From Oopsacas minuta (Eukaryota; Porifera; Hexactinellida; Lyssacinosida; Leucopsacidae), in NCBI GenBank assembly GCA_024704765.1, contig JAKMXF010000221.1, positions 496,001 through 560,000 of the forward strand: a stretch of 64,000 nt of DNA, written 5' to 3'. Both the position numbers and the translations under genes were made by a program. The notes under the pieces were generated by a model that saw nothing but the letters and a program-made list of their open reading frames with translations, had not been told where the DNA came from and did not search any database. Positions 1-11,454 of this stretch are shown here, piece after piece; the first letter of the stretch is position 1; each line of letters starts with the position of its first letter.

Positions 1-700
1 ACTCCATTGAATTAGCTATTTTATTCTGTGCACATAGTATGGTATAGTACCATTCTATGGTCAGTAGATTATTGTCAGAATACGCGTAGTAGTTACGAGA
101 GCTTGAGGATTCTTGGAAGTATGTTATTGCCATTGCAAACATATTCAAGTTTATTTCTTCTAGGTTAATACCGATGTCTTTTATAGGAACCTGCACTTTG
201 GGGTTCGTATCATCTATTTTTATGAAATATTCAAGATTTGAATTTTTTACAACGAAAAACCGGGGTTTCCAGGCCTCTTTGCTTTTCCCTTTCTTATGGA
301 GGAATCCGCTTTTCTCTCCAGTCCCTATCGAACTCTGTTTCAGTTTATTATCGTCCTCGAATAGTTTCCCATCATATTTACAGATTATGAAACTTTCCTT
401 GAGGGCAGTTTGTGAGGACGGAATTGGTTTTGAGTAGTACATAGGGAGGAATTTCTCTAATTGCTCGTTCAATCTATTCCCGATCGCTAGATCGACTTCA
501 TCTGCTGTCCAGCTGTCGAGCTTCAGAGATTTAACCCGGTTAGTAGCCAGACCTCTGTGTATTCCCGCACAGGTCTTACAAATCAAAACTCCAACGCGAA
601 TATTACACCAGTCTGGATCTACGAAACCGCAGTCAGCGCAGTACTTGTTCTCTTCTCTCTCCATTATTTCTTCTAGGTCTTTCTTCAAGTTGGCTGCCAT
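1..700 (-). CDS. ADAP1/2-like: ADAP-type ArfGAP with PH domain (centaurin-alpha), 3' part cut by window edge
   Basis: Read on the minus strand, an uninterrupted frame runs from an ATG at 700 to the window start (233 codons). Residues 21-44 form an ArfGAP zinc finger, C-x2-C-x16-C-x2-C, followed by G-I-H-R, where R49 is the expected arginine finger. The text around it (CADCG, DPDW, CxxCxGIHR, KSLKLDSW) is the ADAP/centaurin-alpha version. From about residue 125 a PH domain begins (GFLHKKGK, then WKPRFFV) and ends near the edge with IEWYYTI. The family usually has a second PH domain, which would lie outside the window. Family members bind phosphoinositides and stimulate GTP hydrolysis by Arf6 at the plasma membrane. 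No intron is visible in this part. The gene lies antisense and just upstream of an ABCB gene that lacks its first exons here, so it may sit in an ABCB intron. Confidence 0.88.
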   Translation of the reverse strand, partial: MAANLKKDLEEIMEREENKYCADCGFVDPDWCNIRVGVLICKTCAGIHRGLATNRVKSLKLDSWTADEVDLAIGNRLNEQLEKFLPMYYSKPIPSSQTALKESFIICKYDGKLFEDDNKLKQSSIGTGEKSGFLHKKGKSKEAWKPRFFVVKNSNLEYFIKIDDTNPKVQVPIKDIGINLEEINLNMFAMAITYFQESSSSRNYYAYSDNNLLTIEWYYTILCAQNKIANSME

Positions 701-1516
701 ATTGTTAATAATATTTAACTGAGTAAGATTCTTGAAATGAGCTTATATCCAGATTTATATATCTCTAATTACACCTAGAGTTGTATATTTGCTAGCATGA
801 TCTCGGATTACATTCGTAATTCGTAATCAGTAGCTACAAATATTGCCATATTATTGCTAACACTATTTGAATTTATTGGAAATTCTATTTTGATACATAA
901 GCTGATCTGTAGAAACTAAGTTACTACTGTTGTATTCAGTGAGAACGATTCGAAATTTACCCTCAGCGCTGTGTCAGGCCTCTATGCTAGAATTCCCCAA
1001 GCGTGTAACTTACGTTAGAGCAAGCATTAAATGAATATTACTGATTAATCAAAATGTTAATATTAACATCCATACAGGTTAATAATACGCGTATTTGTAT
1101 ATTATATTCTCTCTGGTTTATGTTGGTGTGTTTATACGTAGTATTACTTGTTATAACGTTAATGTCAGTTTACCTACACTCCCATCATCCTTACACAATT
1201 ATATTACTAAGAGAGTAAGGTTGTATTTATGTGTTAGCAGTTCTGTAACAAACAATAGTCACAGTAGAGAACTCGAAAACAGGGCTTAGAATTATTTATA
1301 GAAAATATTGACACCTCTCTTGATTAATAGTGAAATGTCCTAACCCAATCAGATTTGAGGGTTTACCAATATAGACAGGTTTGTATTTGCCAATTTCCGC
1401 CAATTAATATTAATTTTCTCCCAAATTCCATCTACATAGCAACGGGCTTAACTCAATTACAATCCCATTTAATCTCATTTTTGTTGTGTAGATCTCAATA
1501 TTCGTTTCTGTTTCAG
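701..1516. other. Non-coding stretch before the first visible ABCB exon
   Basis: No convincing exon is seen on either strand. The stretch holds the promoter side of the ADAP gene and what is probably ABCB intron ending in a pyrimidine-rich acceptor at 1501-1516. At 1336-1362 it carries a dispersed motif (CCAATCAGATTTGAGGG) that recurs at about 26.99, 56.29 and 62.18 kb. Short frames here do not read like the missing first two membrane helices of an ABCB protein. Confidence 0.5.
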
Positions 1517-4500
1517 AATCAATCACCTATCGCATTAGAGTTGATTTCTTCAAGAGTCTACTAAGACAAGACATAGCCTGGTTTGATCATCATATTCCTG
1601 GGAAGTTAACTACTCGTCTCACTGAGGATCTTGACAAAATTAAGGAAGGCATAGGAGAGAAGTTCGTTTCAGTATTCAGAAGCTTTGCTGGAGTTATTGT
1701 AGCACTACTTCTATCATTTTTCAAGTGCTGGGCTCTGGTGTTGATCGTGATATTGTCAGCAGCTGTCGTAATGGTACCATTTGTATTCTTAGGTTAGCAA
1801 TAATTACTGTCAAATTTATTTGTACAAATTATATATTTTATTCTTTAGGTAAGGCTGACGCTCTCTTCTCTTCCAAAGAGCGTTCCGCCTACGCAGCTGC
1901 TGGTGGGATAGCAGAAGAAGTGTTAGGTGGCCTCAGAACCGTGGTAGCATTCGGGGGACAAAATCACGAAGTGCAGCGATACAGTGATAAACTGGATAAA
2001 GCAAAAAAGTACGGTCTCTATCGAGGTATGGCTATCGGGGCAGCTTTGTTCTTTCTATTCACAATTATCTACTCAGTGGAAGCCGTGGCATTTGGAATAG
2101 CTAAAGTATTTTCTACCTCTTGCCTCTGTGATTTCGGAGATTCACTGACTGTTATTTTCCTTGTTGTTATATCAGTGTTTGTATTTGGACAAGGAGCTAA
2201 CAACCTAGCTGTCATCCAGGTATGTGGAATTATGACATATTTACTTATGTATTTCTCACTCAAATCAGTCAACAGGGGCTGTCCCAGGATCTGGCAGACC
2301 GGGGTCAGGATATTCAATTTTCCGGTGCAGCCAATAATTAAATGCCCGAATCGGATAATTCAGTGAGAATTACAGCTGTTAAAATTTATTTTCTAGGGAG
2401 CTTTTGGTGCCGCTGGGTTCACATTTCACGTTATAGAGAGGGTCCCAGAAATAGATTCTGAGCAGCAGGGGGGTGCGATACCAGATGACTTCGTTGCAGA
2501 CATAGAGTTCAAAGGTGTTAAATTCAACTATCCTACCCGCCCAACCGTCCCCGTCTTGAGGGGTATTGATCTAGAGATGAATCCTGGACAAACCTTTGCT
2601 CTGGTGGGACCGAGTGGATGCGGGAAGAGTACAATCCTCTCTCTCATCCAGAGGTTTTACACCCATGAAGAGGGGGAGATATTGATAGGAGGACGACCTA
2701 TACAGGAGTACAATTTGAAATGGCTGAGACAGAAGATTGCTATAGTCAGTCAGGAGCCTATCTTATTCGGGATATCTATTGCAGAAAATATCAGGATAGC
2801 TAAACCGGTTAGTTTTGTCTGTTCTATGTTTGCTGACAACGATCGATTCCGACAAGAGTATTATCGGTCTATTTATACCAGTGGTTCCTACCTGGTGTCC
2901 GTGACCCCAGGTTGGAGGACCACGGATGACAGTAAGGTGTCCACAGGATCTCAAAATTTGTATTGCAATCTATGGGAGGGGTCCACATAATGTGTAGAAT
3001 TTTTGTAGTGTGCTTACGGGTAAAAAAGGTTTTGAAACACTGATTTATATACGATTGAGTATTGTAGGATGCAACAATGGCAGAAATAGAGAACTCTGTT
3101 AAAACTGCTAATGCTCACGAGTTTGTATCGAACCTCCCTGAGGGGTACAACACATTAGTTGGGGACAGGGGAGCTCAGCTAAGCGGCGGACAGAAACAGA
3201 GAATCGCGATCGCTCGAGCTATGATTTCAGATCCTAAAATACTCCTCCTAGACGAAGCTACCTCTGCCCTGGACAACCAGAGTGAAGCTCAGGTGCAGGC
3301 TGCTATTGACAATATAGCACGTGGCAGAACCATAATAATCGTAGCTCACAGACTCAGTACTATTAAGAATGCAGATAAGATATTAGCATTTGATCAGGGA
3401 ACTATTGGAGAACAGGGTACTCATCAAGAACTCATGGCAAAACAGGGCATTTACTATCAACTAGTTGTAAGCCAAACTTATGGATTCACCCAAGACAATG
3501 AAGTGGTAAGTACAGTCAACTCCTGTTATATCGCAGCTCAAGGGACCGTGATAACTAATGCGATATAACCGATAAGATATATGTCAATTTGACGGTTTGG
3601 GACCGTATTTGTACAATTTTAAGACTTCAATATAAGCGGGAATTTACTGTGCATTTATACTATAGGGAGATCCTCTCGAGGACAAGAAGCCAGCCATGGA
3701 TGCATACGCCCGAACAATCTCTACAATTTCTAACAAACCGGCTGATACTCCAGCTAAGCCTAATATACTAATTGAACCATCGAAAGATGACGACGAGTTA
3801 GACGATGGAGGTTTTGATCCAAAGGTATCCGGAAGTGATTGGAAGCTTCTCTACCGAGCTATGAAACTTAACCTCCCAGAATGGTGGTTAATACTTGCGG
3901 GAGTTACATGTGCTGCAGTATCTGGGCTTGTGTTTCCTGCATTTGCTGTAATCTTCATACTTCTGGTTAACGAATTCTCTGCCCTGTATGTTGAAGGCAT
4001 TAAGAATAACTGTACTTATCCGTATAGTGTTTTCTCCTTATGTCAATCCCCCTTCATCTTAACCATTCCAGCTGATTGCCTCCCAGAAAGTGGGAATGAT
4101 GCTTTATTTATTGGAGTTATTGTTATGTTCTCTGGTCTTGGAATTGTTAGTGGTTCTCTTGTATTCATTCGTAGTGTCGTGTTTAATGTGTCAGCTGAGA
4201 GATTGACTAAAAGAGTTAGGGAATTAGCATTTAAATCTATTGTTAAACAAGATATTAAATTCTTTGACGATCCGAAAAAGAGTGTTGGGAGACTTCTGAC
4301 CAGACTATCTACTGATAGTGGACAAGTTAGTTGAATTTAAATATACACAAACAAACAAACAAAAATACTATTTCCTCTCTCCTATAGGTTAGCGGTATTA
4401 CAGGCATCAGGATCGGTGTGTATGTAGAGATGCTAGTATCACTGATAGGAGGGACTGTTATATCATTTGTCTACGGATGGCCTGTAGCATGTCTTATTAT

Positions 4501-5179
4501 ACTATTTATTCCATTAATAGTAGGTGTGTTTATCATACGGAATAAAATAGCTACTGGCAAAGGTGGTGTACAGATAGAAGCTTATGAAAGAGCTACCAAG
4601 ATAGCTGTGGAGTCTTTGGAGAATATACGAACTGTACAAGTAAGTTAATAATTGGAAGATGTGGCCTCATAGAACAAGGAGGGACATGTTCCCCAACGAA
4701 ATGTGTTAAAATGGTATAAGGAAGTACATGGGTGAAATTAGTTTGGAATATGTTCTTTCTTTGAAGTGCTATTATTCTCTTTTATTATTTATTAGATATT
4801 CACGGCTGAGAGGAATTTCACAACTCAATATTCTACTGTACTCAGACGTCCTCTAGCTAGAGCTTACATAGGAGCACAGTTCTTCGGTATAGGTAGTAGC
4901 ATAGCTGATGGACTACAGTACTGGGCTTATGCAATAGTATTTGCGTTCGGGACATTTCTTGTTACCTTGTGTCCGTGTAACCCTGCTTCCCTGGGGATCA
5001 GTAACCTCCTCGGCTCGTTCTTTGGAATATTCCTAGGTGCTGCTGGAGCTGCGAATGCTAACGGATTTGCTCCAGATATAGATAAAGCTAAACGGTCTGC
5101 TAGAAGGATATTCGCACTTGTAGACTCTCATCCAATAATAGAGCCAGATTCTACCAAACCAGGAGTATGTTACTGTTAC

Positions 5180-5225
<46 letters not shown>

Positions 5226-6090
5226 TGTTTGCTTGTTTGTACAGTAAAATATCCACAAATGGGGAACTTCTGGAAATGAGTGAAAAATAAATATACACTG
5301 TTTGTTTATTTGTGTATTTCTCTCCTTATAGATTGATGATCCTAAAGGTGCCATTAAGTTTGACTGTGTGAAGTATCGCTATGCTAGTCGTCCTAAAGTA
5401 GAAGTATTGGAAGGAATTAATCTAGAATTAGAACCCGGACAGAGCTTAGCACTCGTGGGTCCTAGCGGATGTGGTAAGAGTACAATCGTATCTCTGATAC
5501 TCCGATTCTATGACCCCGACGAAGGACAGGTCGATATAGACGGTACTAACATAAGAGGTTTGGACTCAGCGGCTCTTAGGAGGGACATTGGTATCGTGTT
5601 CCAAGAACCGATCCTATTTGACACTTCAGTAGCTGATAATATCAGATACGGAGCCCTGCATAGAGAGGTTACCCAAGAGGAAGTAGAAGAAGCTGCTAAG
5701 AAAGCTAATATTCACGATTTCATTTCCTCTCTCCCAGAAGGGTACGGGACTAGAGTAGGAGAGAAAGGTGCCCAGATGTCCGGGGGAGAAAAACAGCGTA
5801 TAGCTATCGCCAGAGCCCTGCTAAGAGACCCTAAGATCCTCCTCCTAGATGAAGCTACCTCCGCCCTGGACGCGGAATCCGAGGGAGTAGTTCAAGCAGC
5901 TTTAGACAAGGCAAAACAAGGTCGTAGCACTGTGATGATAGCTCACAGACTGTCTACTATAGTAGACTCTGATAAAATAGCTGTAATTAACAACGGACAA
6001 GTTGTAGAGATTGGGTCTCATGACTGGCTGATTGGTATGAAAGGTGTCTACTACAAACTGTGGATGGCGACCCAGGGGATCGAGTGTTAA
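1517..6090 (+). CDS. ABCB1-like: ABCB-type full transporter (P-glycoprotein-like), first exon(s) missing
   Basis: Exons are 1517-1792, 1849-2219, 2397-2807, 3068-3505, 3666-4325, 4388-4639, 4796-5164 and 5332-6090. All splice sites are GT-AG and the frame is open throughout, giving about 1178 residues. The order is TMD1 (starting at the helix that reads RQDIAWFD), NBD1 with Walker [10 protein letters not shown], signature LSGGQKQR and Walker [13 protein letters not shown], an acidic linker, TMD2, then NBD2 with [17 protein letters not shown] and [13 protein letters not shown]-loops read AHRLST. Full-length family members have about 1280 residues, so about 100 N-terminal residues (helices 1-2) are absent. 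The first visible exon begins in phase 1, so an upstream exon must exist, probably beyond position 1. The protein should be an ATP-driven exporter of amphipathic compounds or lipids in the plasma membrane. Confidence 0.93.
3513..3655. mobile_element. MITE family A copy, 3'-degraded, in ABCB intron 4
   Basis: Begins TA + CAGTCAACTCCTGTTATATC and contains the family core (GACGGTTTGGGACCGTATTTG, then ATAAGCGGG). The right end is eroded; only ACTGTGCAT remains. It nearly fills the intron 3506-3665. Compare the intact copies at 42635 and 61088. Confidence 0.75.
5180..5225. repeat. (ATT)n microsatellite in ABCB intron 7
   Basis: About 46 bp of uninterrupted ATT triplets just after the splice donor at 5165. 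The poly-tyrosine or poly-asparagine ORFs reading through it are artefacts. Confidence 0.95.
5242..5300. mobile_element. MITE family B remnant in ABCB intron 7
   Basis: Shares GGGGAACTTCTGGAAA and GAGTGAAAA with the copies at 17394 and 60936, and ends in ACACTG. It is an internally deleted copy of about 59 bp. Confidence 0.55.
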
Positions 6091-6293
6091 GACTGAACAG
6101 CTGTTTGACATAGTTATAATTAGATTAGTTTTGTTCTTATATTTGTATACACAAATATTTATATTCTAGTTTTGTTTGTAAGTCTTATAACTTGCAGTAT
6201 TAGTTGATTTAGTATTTACTGTTTGGGTGTTAAGATTTTTTGTGACCCATTGGACCATTTTGTCCCTATTCAAACTGCTATTTCTAAGTAGAA

Positions 6294-7340
6294 ATGGCAG
6301 AATCTAAATTAGTTGCACAATCTTCTAAGTTTGGGATCCTCCCCACGGGAGAACAGGTGCTAAAATACACACTAAGGAACTCAAACGGTCTTGAGATCGA
6401 TCTCCTCGAGTACGGTGCATATCTGAGTGCTATCAGAGTGCCAGTGAAGAAGGGAGGGGTCATTGACGTGTTACTGGGCTACGATGACCTCCAGGGGTAT
6501 CTAGATGACAAGATCTACTGCGGGTGTGTCGTGGGACGAGTCGCTAATCGTATCGGAGGAGCAAAATTCACGCTAGATGGACACACGTATAATCTGGATA
6601 AGAACAGAGGTGAAGTGCATCTGCATGCTGGATATTCTGGTATGAATACATTGCTATGGAGCAGTAAAGTTAACGGAAACTCTGTCCAGTTTTCCTGTGT
6701 ATCTCCAGACGGTGCTTCTGGATACCCGGGGGAAGTAAGAGCAGACTTGAGTTATACTCTAACGAATGATAACGAAATAGTACTGGACTATTCTGCAAAT
6801 ACAAGCAAGAAATGTCCGCTGAATATGACTAATCATGCGTATTTCAATCTACAAGGTGGAACTGAAACTATATATACACATAAACTGACACTTAATAGTT
6901 CCAAATACACCGCTTTGGACAATAATCTTGTCCCTAATGGGGAGTTTATCGAGGTGTCAGGTACACCATATGATTTTACAGCTGGGAAACTGATTGGTCA
7001 AGATATAGCATCATCTAATGGAGGTTATGACGTCAATTATTGTATTAACGATAAAGTTAAGCACAGTAAGTGTGATCAACTGAAACTATGTGCTGAAGTA
7101 GAGACCTCTGAAATATCAATGTCTATATTCACTGATCAAGTAGGGGTCCAGTTCTACTCTGGGAACTTTCTAGACCCCTCTAAGCTCGGGAAGAAAGGAG
7201 TCCCCTTCTTCAAACACCAGGCCTTCTGTCTGGAGACACAAGGTTACCCAAATTCTGTTAATCAACCTGCTTTCCCTGACACTATTGTATCACCGGGACA
7301 GACCTACACACACGCTACTCTTATACAATTCAAGTTCTAA
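6294..7340 (+). CDS. GALM: Aldose 1-epimerase (galactose mutarotase)
   Basis: Single exon, 348 residues, close to the usual ~340 of the family. The start ATG follows a short AT-rich leader only 203 bp after the ABCB stop. Landmarks of the family are present: GRVANRIGGAKFTLDG in the N-terminal half, the HLHAG loop, the NHAYFNL motif with the catalytic histidine, and near the C-terminus FCLETQGYPNSVNQPAFP with the catalytic glutamate. The enzyme interconverts alpha- and beta-anomers of aldoses such as galactose and feeds the Leloir pathway in the cytosol. No signal peptide is seen. Nothing about the gene looks damaged. Confidence 0.96.
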   Translation: MAESKLVAQSSKFGILPTGEQVLKYTLRNSNGLEIDLLEYGAYLSAIRVPVKKGGVIDVLLGYDDLQGYLDDKIYCGCVVGRVANRIGGAKFTLDGHTYNLDKNRGEVHLHAGYSGMNTLLWSSKVNGNSVQFSCVSPDGASGYPGEVRADLSYTLTNDNEIVLDYSANTSKKCPLNMTNHAYFNLQGGTETIYTHKLTLNSSKYTALDNNLVPNGEFIEVSGTPYDFTAGKLIGQDIASSNGGYDVNYCINDKVKHSKCDQLKLCAEVETSEISMSIFTDQVGVQFYSGNFLDPSKLGKKGVPFFKHQAFCLETQGYPNSVNQPAFPDTIVSPGQTYTHATLIQFKF

Positions 7341-7663
7341 CTTAATTATATTTGACTTCTATAACACTTATTATTATTTTGTAGTTATATTAGAGTCGAT
7401 TTCCCTCTGATTTGCTGATTCAGTAGTCCCAAACACAGACGATAGCATGGAGTCCACCGAATGTGCTCAAATTGGTATAGAGGGTACACGGGGTGAATAA
7501 AGTAGGTACCACTGTGCTAATAGGATAAGTTAACAAGCTAGAAATCTCGTTATGTACTAAGATACTCCGTTGAGGCGTAATCGTTATTCACCGCGTATTA
7601 AAGAGTTAAAATTCTACTAAATTCTCATAAAAAGAGGCTAATAAAGTGATAAAGTTGTTACTG
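7341..7663. other. Convergent intergenic gap, nothing recognised
   Basis: AT-rich spacer between the GALM stop and the stop of the minus-strand MFS gene, so both 3' ends lie here. No ORF with family resemblance and no clear repeat were seen. Confidence 0.5.
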
Positions 7664-9169
7664 TTAGTCCTCTGGTTGCTCGATCTTAGAGGGATAGAGT
7701 AGAGAAGTGAATATTAACAGAATTATATTGATGCTGGCGATTGTCCAAATAAAACTCGCATCCATCGGCCATTTAAATCCAGATGAAATGCTCCAAGCGT
7801 ATACATTAGCTCCGAATATAGGCCCGAAGAACCTGACTAGCGAGGCGCCCGACTGAGCAATCCCATTCACTGTGGCCCTCTGTTTGCGTTTCGATGAGTT
7901 CGCTACTCCCATTGCATAACAAGCGAATAGTAAGACCCGGAGAATAGAAATAGGCAATTGTAGTGAGAAGAATATTACCCATATTCTCAATGGAATATCA
8001 GCAATATCTAAACTAACTCCATGACAACTCATTTGGCTATTGGTATGCATACTTCCATTCACTGCAGTAGAGACAGGAACATACGTAGAGAATGCTTGTT
8101 TCACTAAACTAACTCTAGACCATAGAGGCAATAAGAAAATAAGTATCGCTGTTGGAATGAGGAATATTCTAAGACATTTCCTTATGCCAAGATAACCGAT
8201 TATGAGCGGACCGATCAGTAGGGCAAATGGAATTTGTATTAGAGAAGTACAGAAGGTGATAAAACCCAGTGAATCCTCGTTCATACAAAATCCTCCGTTC
8301 CTTGGGGGTGTGACAAGCATGAGAGGGATCAGTTCATCGAATTGGATCATTACAAAAGCATAGTAATTGTAGTTGAATATAGCGGATAAGATTACTCTAT
8401 GTGAAAATAGTTTGAGTGTATTCTTGAGGTATTTATGTGAGTTATTGTTTGACGTTTTGAAATCTTTCCGGGTTAGAAATTCGTCCGTCTCATCGCTCCC
8501 CTCTTCTCTCATTTCCAGGGGGGAGTATTTTGTGTCTCTGTCTCCTTTCTTGATAGATTCTTTCAGAAATACCGAGCTAATAATAATAGCTACTACTCCT
8601 AAACACACACAGACAGCGCTAGGTAGGAAGTAAGGGAAGCGACGGAGAAATGATCGATCTAAGAATTTGAATTTAGTAGCTGGTCGGCTAAGCCATGCGC
8701 TCAGAGTAGGGCCTATCATCCTGCCCAATCCGTCAGAGAGTCCGAGAAGAGACATCCCCCTCGCTAAATCCTGTCTATTTTCACAGACTTCTGCGATAAA
8801 AGTCTTCACAATTGCGTCTGTACCATTAAACAACCCCCAAAGGAATCTCAAAATTAGCGCCATCGTATACGAAGTACTCAAACCAAATAGCCCGATAGTT
8901 ATGCTGTACATAAATGTGGTTAGCATAACAGCTCGCTTCCTTCCTATCCAGTCCGATAATCGCCCCCAGATCCAAGAGCCACTAAATGTCCCCAGGAAAT
9001 AGATCCCTGCTAGATAACCTTGTCTATATCCCAACTCTGATTCTGAGAGTTCTGGGAAGAAATCGTGAGTGATGTCCGGTAGGATCGGGAAAATGTAGAG
9101 CATGCCGAATTGACTTACAATGAATATTGAAGTAATAACTATAAGCTGTATGGCAGTTTTAGCTAGCAT
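7664..9169 (-). CDS. MFS transporter (ZIFL/TetA-like 12-helix carrier)
   Basis: Single exon, 501 residues. The N-terminal half has the MFS motif A between helices 2 and 3 (GRLSDWIGRKRAVM), with GTFSGSWIWG just before it and RFLWGLFNGTDAIVKT after, which resembles fungal, plant and animal zinc-induced-facilitator-like carriers. About twelve hydrophobic segments are visible, split by a polar central loop (around residues 205-245, rich in K/E/D) typical of the MFS hinge. Helix 11 region reads NGIAQSGASLVRFFGPIFGANVYAWS, again typical of this group. It should be a proton-coupled exporter or uniporter of a small solute; the substrate cannot be read from the sequence. The extra loop with GSMHTNSQMSCHG is unusual. 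Confidence 0.88.
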   Translation of the reverse strand: MLAKTAIQLIVITSIFIVSQFGMLYIFPILPDITHDFFPELSESELGYRQGYLAGIYFLGTFSGSWIWGRLSDWIGRKRAVMLTTFMYSITIGLFGLSTSYTMALILRFLWGLFNGTDAIVKTFIAEVCENRQDLARGMSLLGLSDGLGRMIGPTLSAWLSRPATKFKFLDRSFLRRFPYFLPSAVCVCLGVVAIIISSVFLKESIKKGDRDTKYSPLEMREEGSDETDEFLTRKDFKTSNNNSHKYLKNTLKLFSHRVILSAIFNYNYYAFVMIQFDELIPLMLVTPPRNGGFCMNEDSLGFITFCTSLIQIPFALLIGPLIIGYLGIRKCLRIFLIPTAILIFLLPLWSRVSLVKQAFSTYVPVSTAVNGSMHTNSQMSCHGVSLDIADIPLRIWVIFFSLQLPISILRVLLFACYAMGVANSSKRKQRATVNGIAQSGASLVRFFGPIFGANVYAWSISSGFKWPMDASFIWTIASINIILLIFTSLLYPSKIEQPED

Positions 9170-9806
9170 TCTTGTTGCCTAGTGTTGTTGCCTAGGAGAG
9201 AAAGACAATAATAACTGAAGAAATTTGTCAAAACAAATAAATATAATGATTCATAGCTTTTATATTTGAGGTTACAACACTACTCACCCTTTAGTTCCAT
9301 ATTGCATGTGTGAGTCAATCCGTAAACGTAAATATAGTGAATCATCTTTCGGAATGAATGGAATGTTTGAATTGTGTAGCAGTATATAACAATCTTGTTG
9401 CTATACTTCTGGCTTCAGGACCATCCAGCTTTTGGACGTTTCGACAGGACAGTACGCTCAAGAAATATCCGAATAGCGGATCGTACCTCCCTCCAATACC
9501 ATAGATGCCAAACTAGTGCCTCGCCAAGCCGTGCGATTTCCTCTCAAAAGACGTGCGAGTTAGCATCTCTACAAAAACTTGAATTGACGAGCATTAATTT
9601 GCAAGATCTGTAACCCTGAGGGAATTTTAAAGGTCACCCTTGAAGTTCTCCAACACCTCAGAGATTATTAATCAAGTTCATACCTAATATGGTCAACGAA
9701 TAGGATTTGCGGTTTTCCTTATCGAATTAGTCACATCCAATTATTATTATTTATACTAACAAAACAGGAAAAATGCATTTTCACTTTTTCAATATTTAAC
9801 ATTCAA
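9170..9806. other. Intergenic region between MFS and GATM genes
   Basis: Divergent promoter region. At 9411-9612 there is a less AT-rich block with an open frame on the plus strand beginning after TTCAG, but it has no recognisable domain and no downstream exon joins it in phase to GATM. It is left unassigned. The rest is AT-rich. Confidence 0.45.
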
Positions 9807-11454
9807 ATGCTTCGTATACGTATCTTCCTCGGTGGCTGTAGAGGACGAGAGATCTCTAAACTATGCGCGCTTGCAAGGGCCTGCTCCTCACCTAGACTAG
9901 TTTCTAATATTTCAAATACAAATGTAAATATCAAAGGTTCTGCAATCGAAACTGAGTATAAAATCGAGGAAGCAACTTTGGAGTGGTCCGCCCAAGCCCC
10001 TCCTTCCAAACCTAACCCCTTCCACCTGGACTTGTCTCCTAAAGACTGTCCCGTCTCCAGCTACAACGAGTGGGACCCGCTCAAGGAGGTTATCGTGGGA
10101 AGAGTAGAGGGCGCATGTGTTCCAGAATTTACTATCGAAGTGAAAGCTAACAGCTATGAGAAGAACTGGCCTTTCTTCAAGGAGTACGGGGGTAAGCCCT
10201 TCCCAAAGGAGTTTATGAAGAAAGGTAAAGAAGAGATCGAAGAGTTCTGCAGGGTGAGTTGATCTGTTCTTACAAACTGTTGTCACAAACAAATATAATT
10301 TGTGAAATGAATCGGTATTTAGGTACTGACAGCTGAGGGAGTTACTGTCAGACGCCCAGAGATTCTTGACTTTAGTGAAGTATACAAAACTCCTGACTTC
10401 TCTTCTCGTGGTCTCTACGCAGCAATGCCTAGAGACTACTTGCTGGTAGTAGGCAATCAGCTGATTGAAGCTCCTATGGCATGGAGGTCTAGATACATGG
10501 AGCACAGAGCTTACCGTCCTCTTATAAAGGAATATTTCCTCAAAGGTATAACTATCATTTCTCTTACAGGTGACATCCGATACCTCAGACATATTTGAGG
10601 GCTCAAGTTAGCAGATGTCAACCAGCATAGAGTATGGTGTAACCTCCACGAACCGGCGTCCCTTGGATCTCTTTCGTGTAGGTTACATTGTATTTATCTT
10701 AGAGATACATATGGTCTTTAGAAATTCTCTTATTTGTATTGTTCTAGGTGCTAAATGGTGTGCTGGACCTAAACCCCTGTTAAGCAATGAACTCTACGAC
10801 TATGACTATCCAATACAAAACGTAGCACAGAGACATGAGCTAGCATTCGAGGGGAAATTTGTGACGACAGAGTTCGAACCTACCTTTGACGCTGCAGACT
10901 TTATTCGCTGTGGGAGAGATATATTTGCCCAGAGAAGTCAGGTGACCAACTACTTCGGTATAGAATGGATGAGAAGACAACTAGGCAGTGATTATAATTT
11001 GCATATTCTCACTTTTAAAGACCCTAACCCAATGCATATCGACGCTACCTTCAATACGATAGCTCCAGGTATAATTTAATTATGTCAGGGTGTTAATATG
11101 TTAAAATTTATATTATTATATGTAGGAATAGTCCTGGCTAATCCTGACAGACCCTGTGGACAGATAGAGCTGTTTAAGAAGGCCGGATGGAAGGTAGTTC
11201 ATCCTCCTAAACCTGTTATATCAGATTCACATCCTCTATGGTTATCTTCTAAATGGTTGAGTATGAATGTACTGATGTTATCTCCTACACGTGTTGTAGT
11301 GGAAAAAGACGAGATTCCTATTCAAAAGATGTTTGAGAGCCTAGGCATTGAATGTATTAAAGTTAACATACGTCATGCGAACTCATTCGGAGGAGGATTC
11401 CATTGCTGGACTACTGATGTACGTAGAGAAGGGACTCTACAGTCTTATCTCTGA
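9807..11454 (+). CDS. GATM: Glycine amidinotransferase, mitochondrial (AGAT)
   Basis: Exons 9807-10253, 10323-10545, 10748-11068 and 11126-11454 join in frame to 439 codons, against about 423 in vertebrates. The first ~35 residues are rich in R, C and A with almost no acids, as expected of a mitochondrial presequence. The body matches AGAT closely: [23 protein letters not shown][24 protein letters not shown], [29 protein letters not shown], and [15 protein letters not shown] near the end. The catalytic triad Asp/His/Cys lies in DAADF, MHID and FHCW (Cys near residue 424). It makes guanidinoacetate from arginine and glycine, the first step of creatine synthesis. Intron 2 carries a fragment of MITE family B (10637-10656). 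Confidence 0.96.

Noticed and set aside
1095-1564. Short plus-strand ORFs as the missing ABCB N-terminal exons
   Set aside because: They have no resemblance to ABCB helices 1-2, use non-ATG starts in part, and do not join in phase 1 to the exon at 1517.
3986-4071. Possible extra intron in ABCB (GTATGT donor, CCAG acceptor)
   Set aside because: Its length is not a multiple of three and splicing creates a stop; the unspliced frame is open, so it is kept as an extended loop.
5151-5354. Poly-Tyr and poly-Asn ORFs
   Set aside because: They are translations of the ATT microsatellite in an intron.
9395-9613. ORF of 72 residues upstream of GATM
   Set aside because: Starts at a non-ATG codon, no domain, no phase-compatible exon nearby; too little to call a gene.
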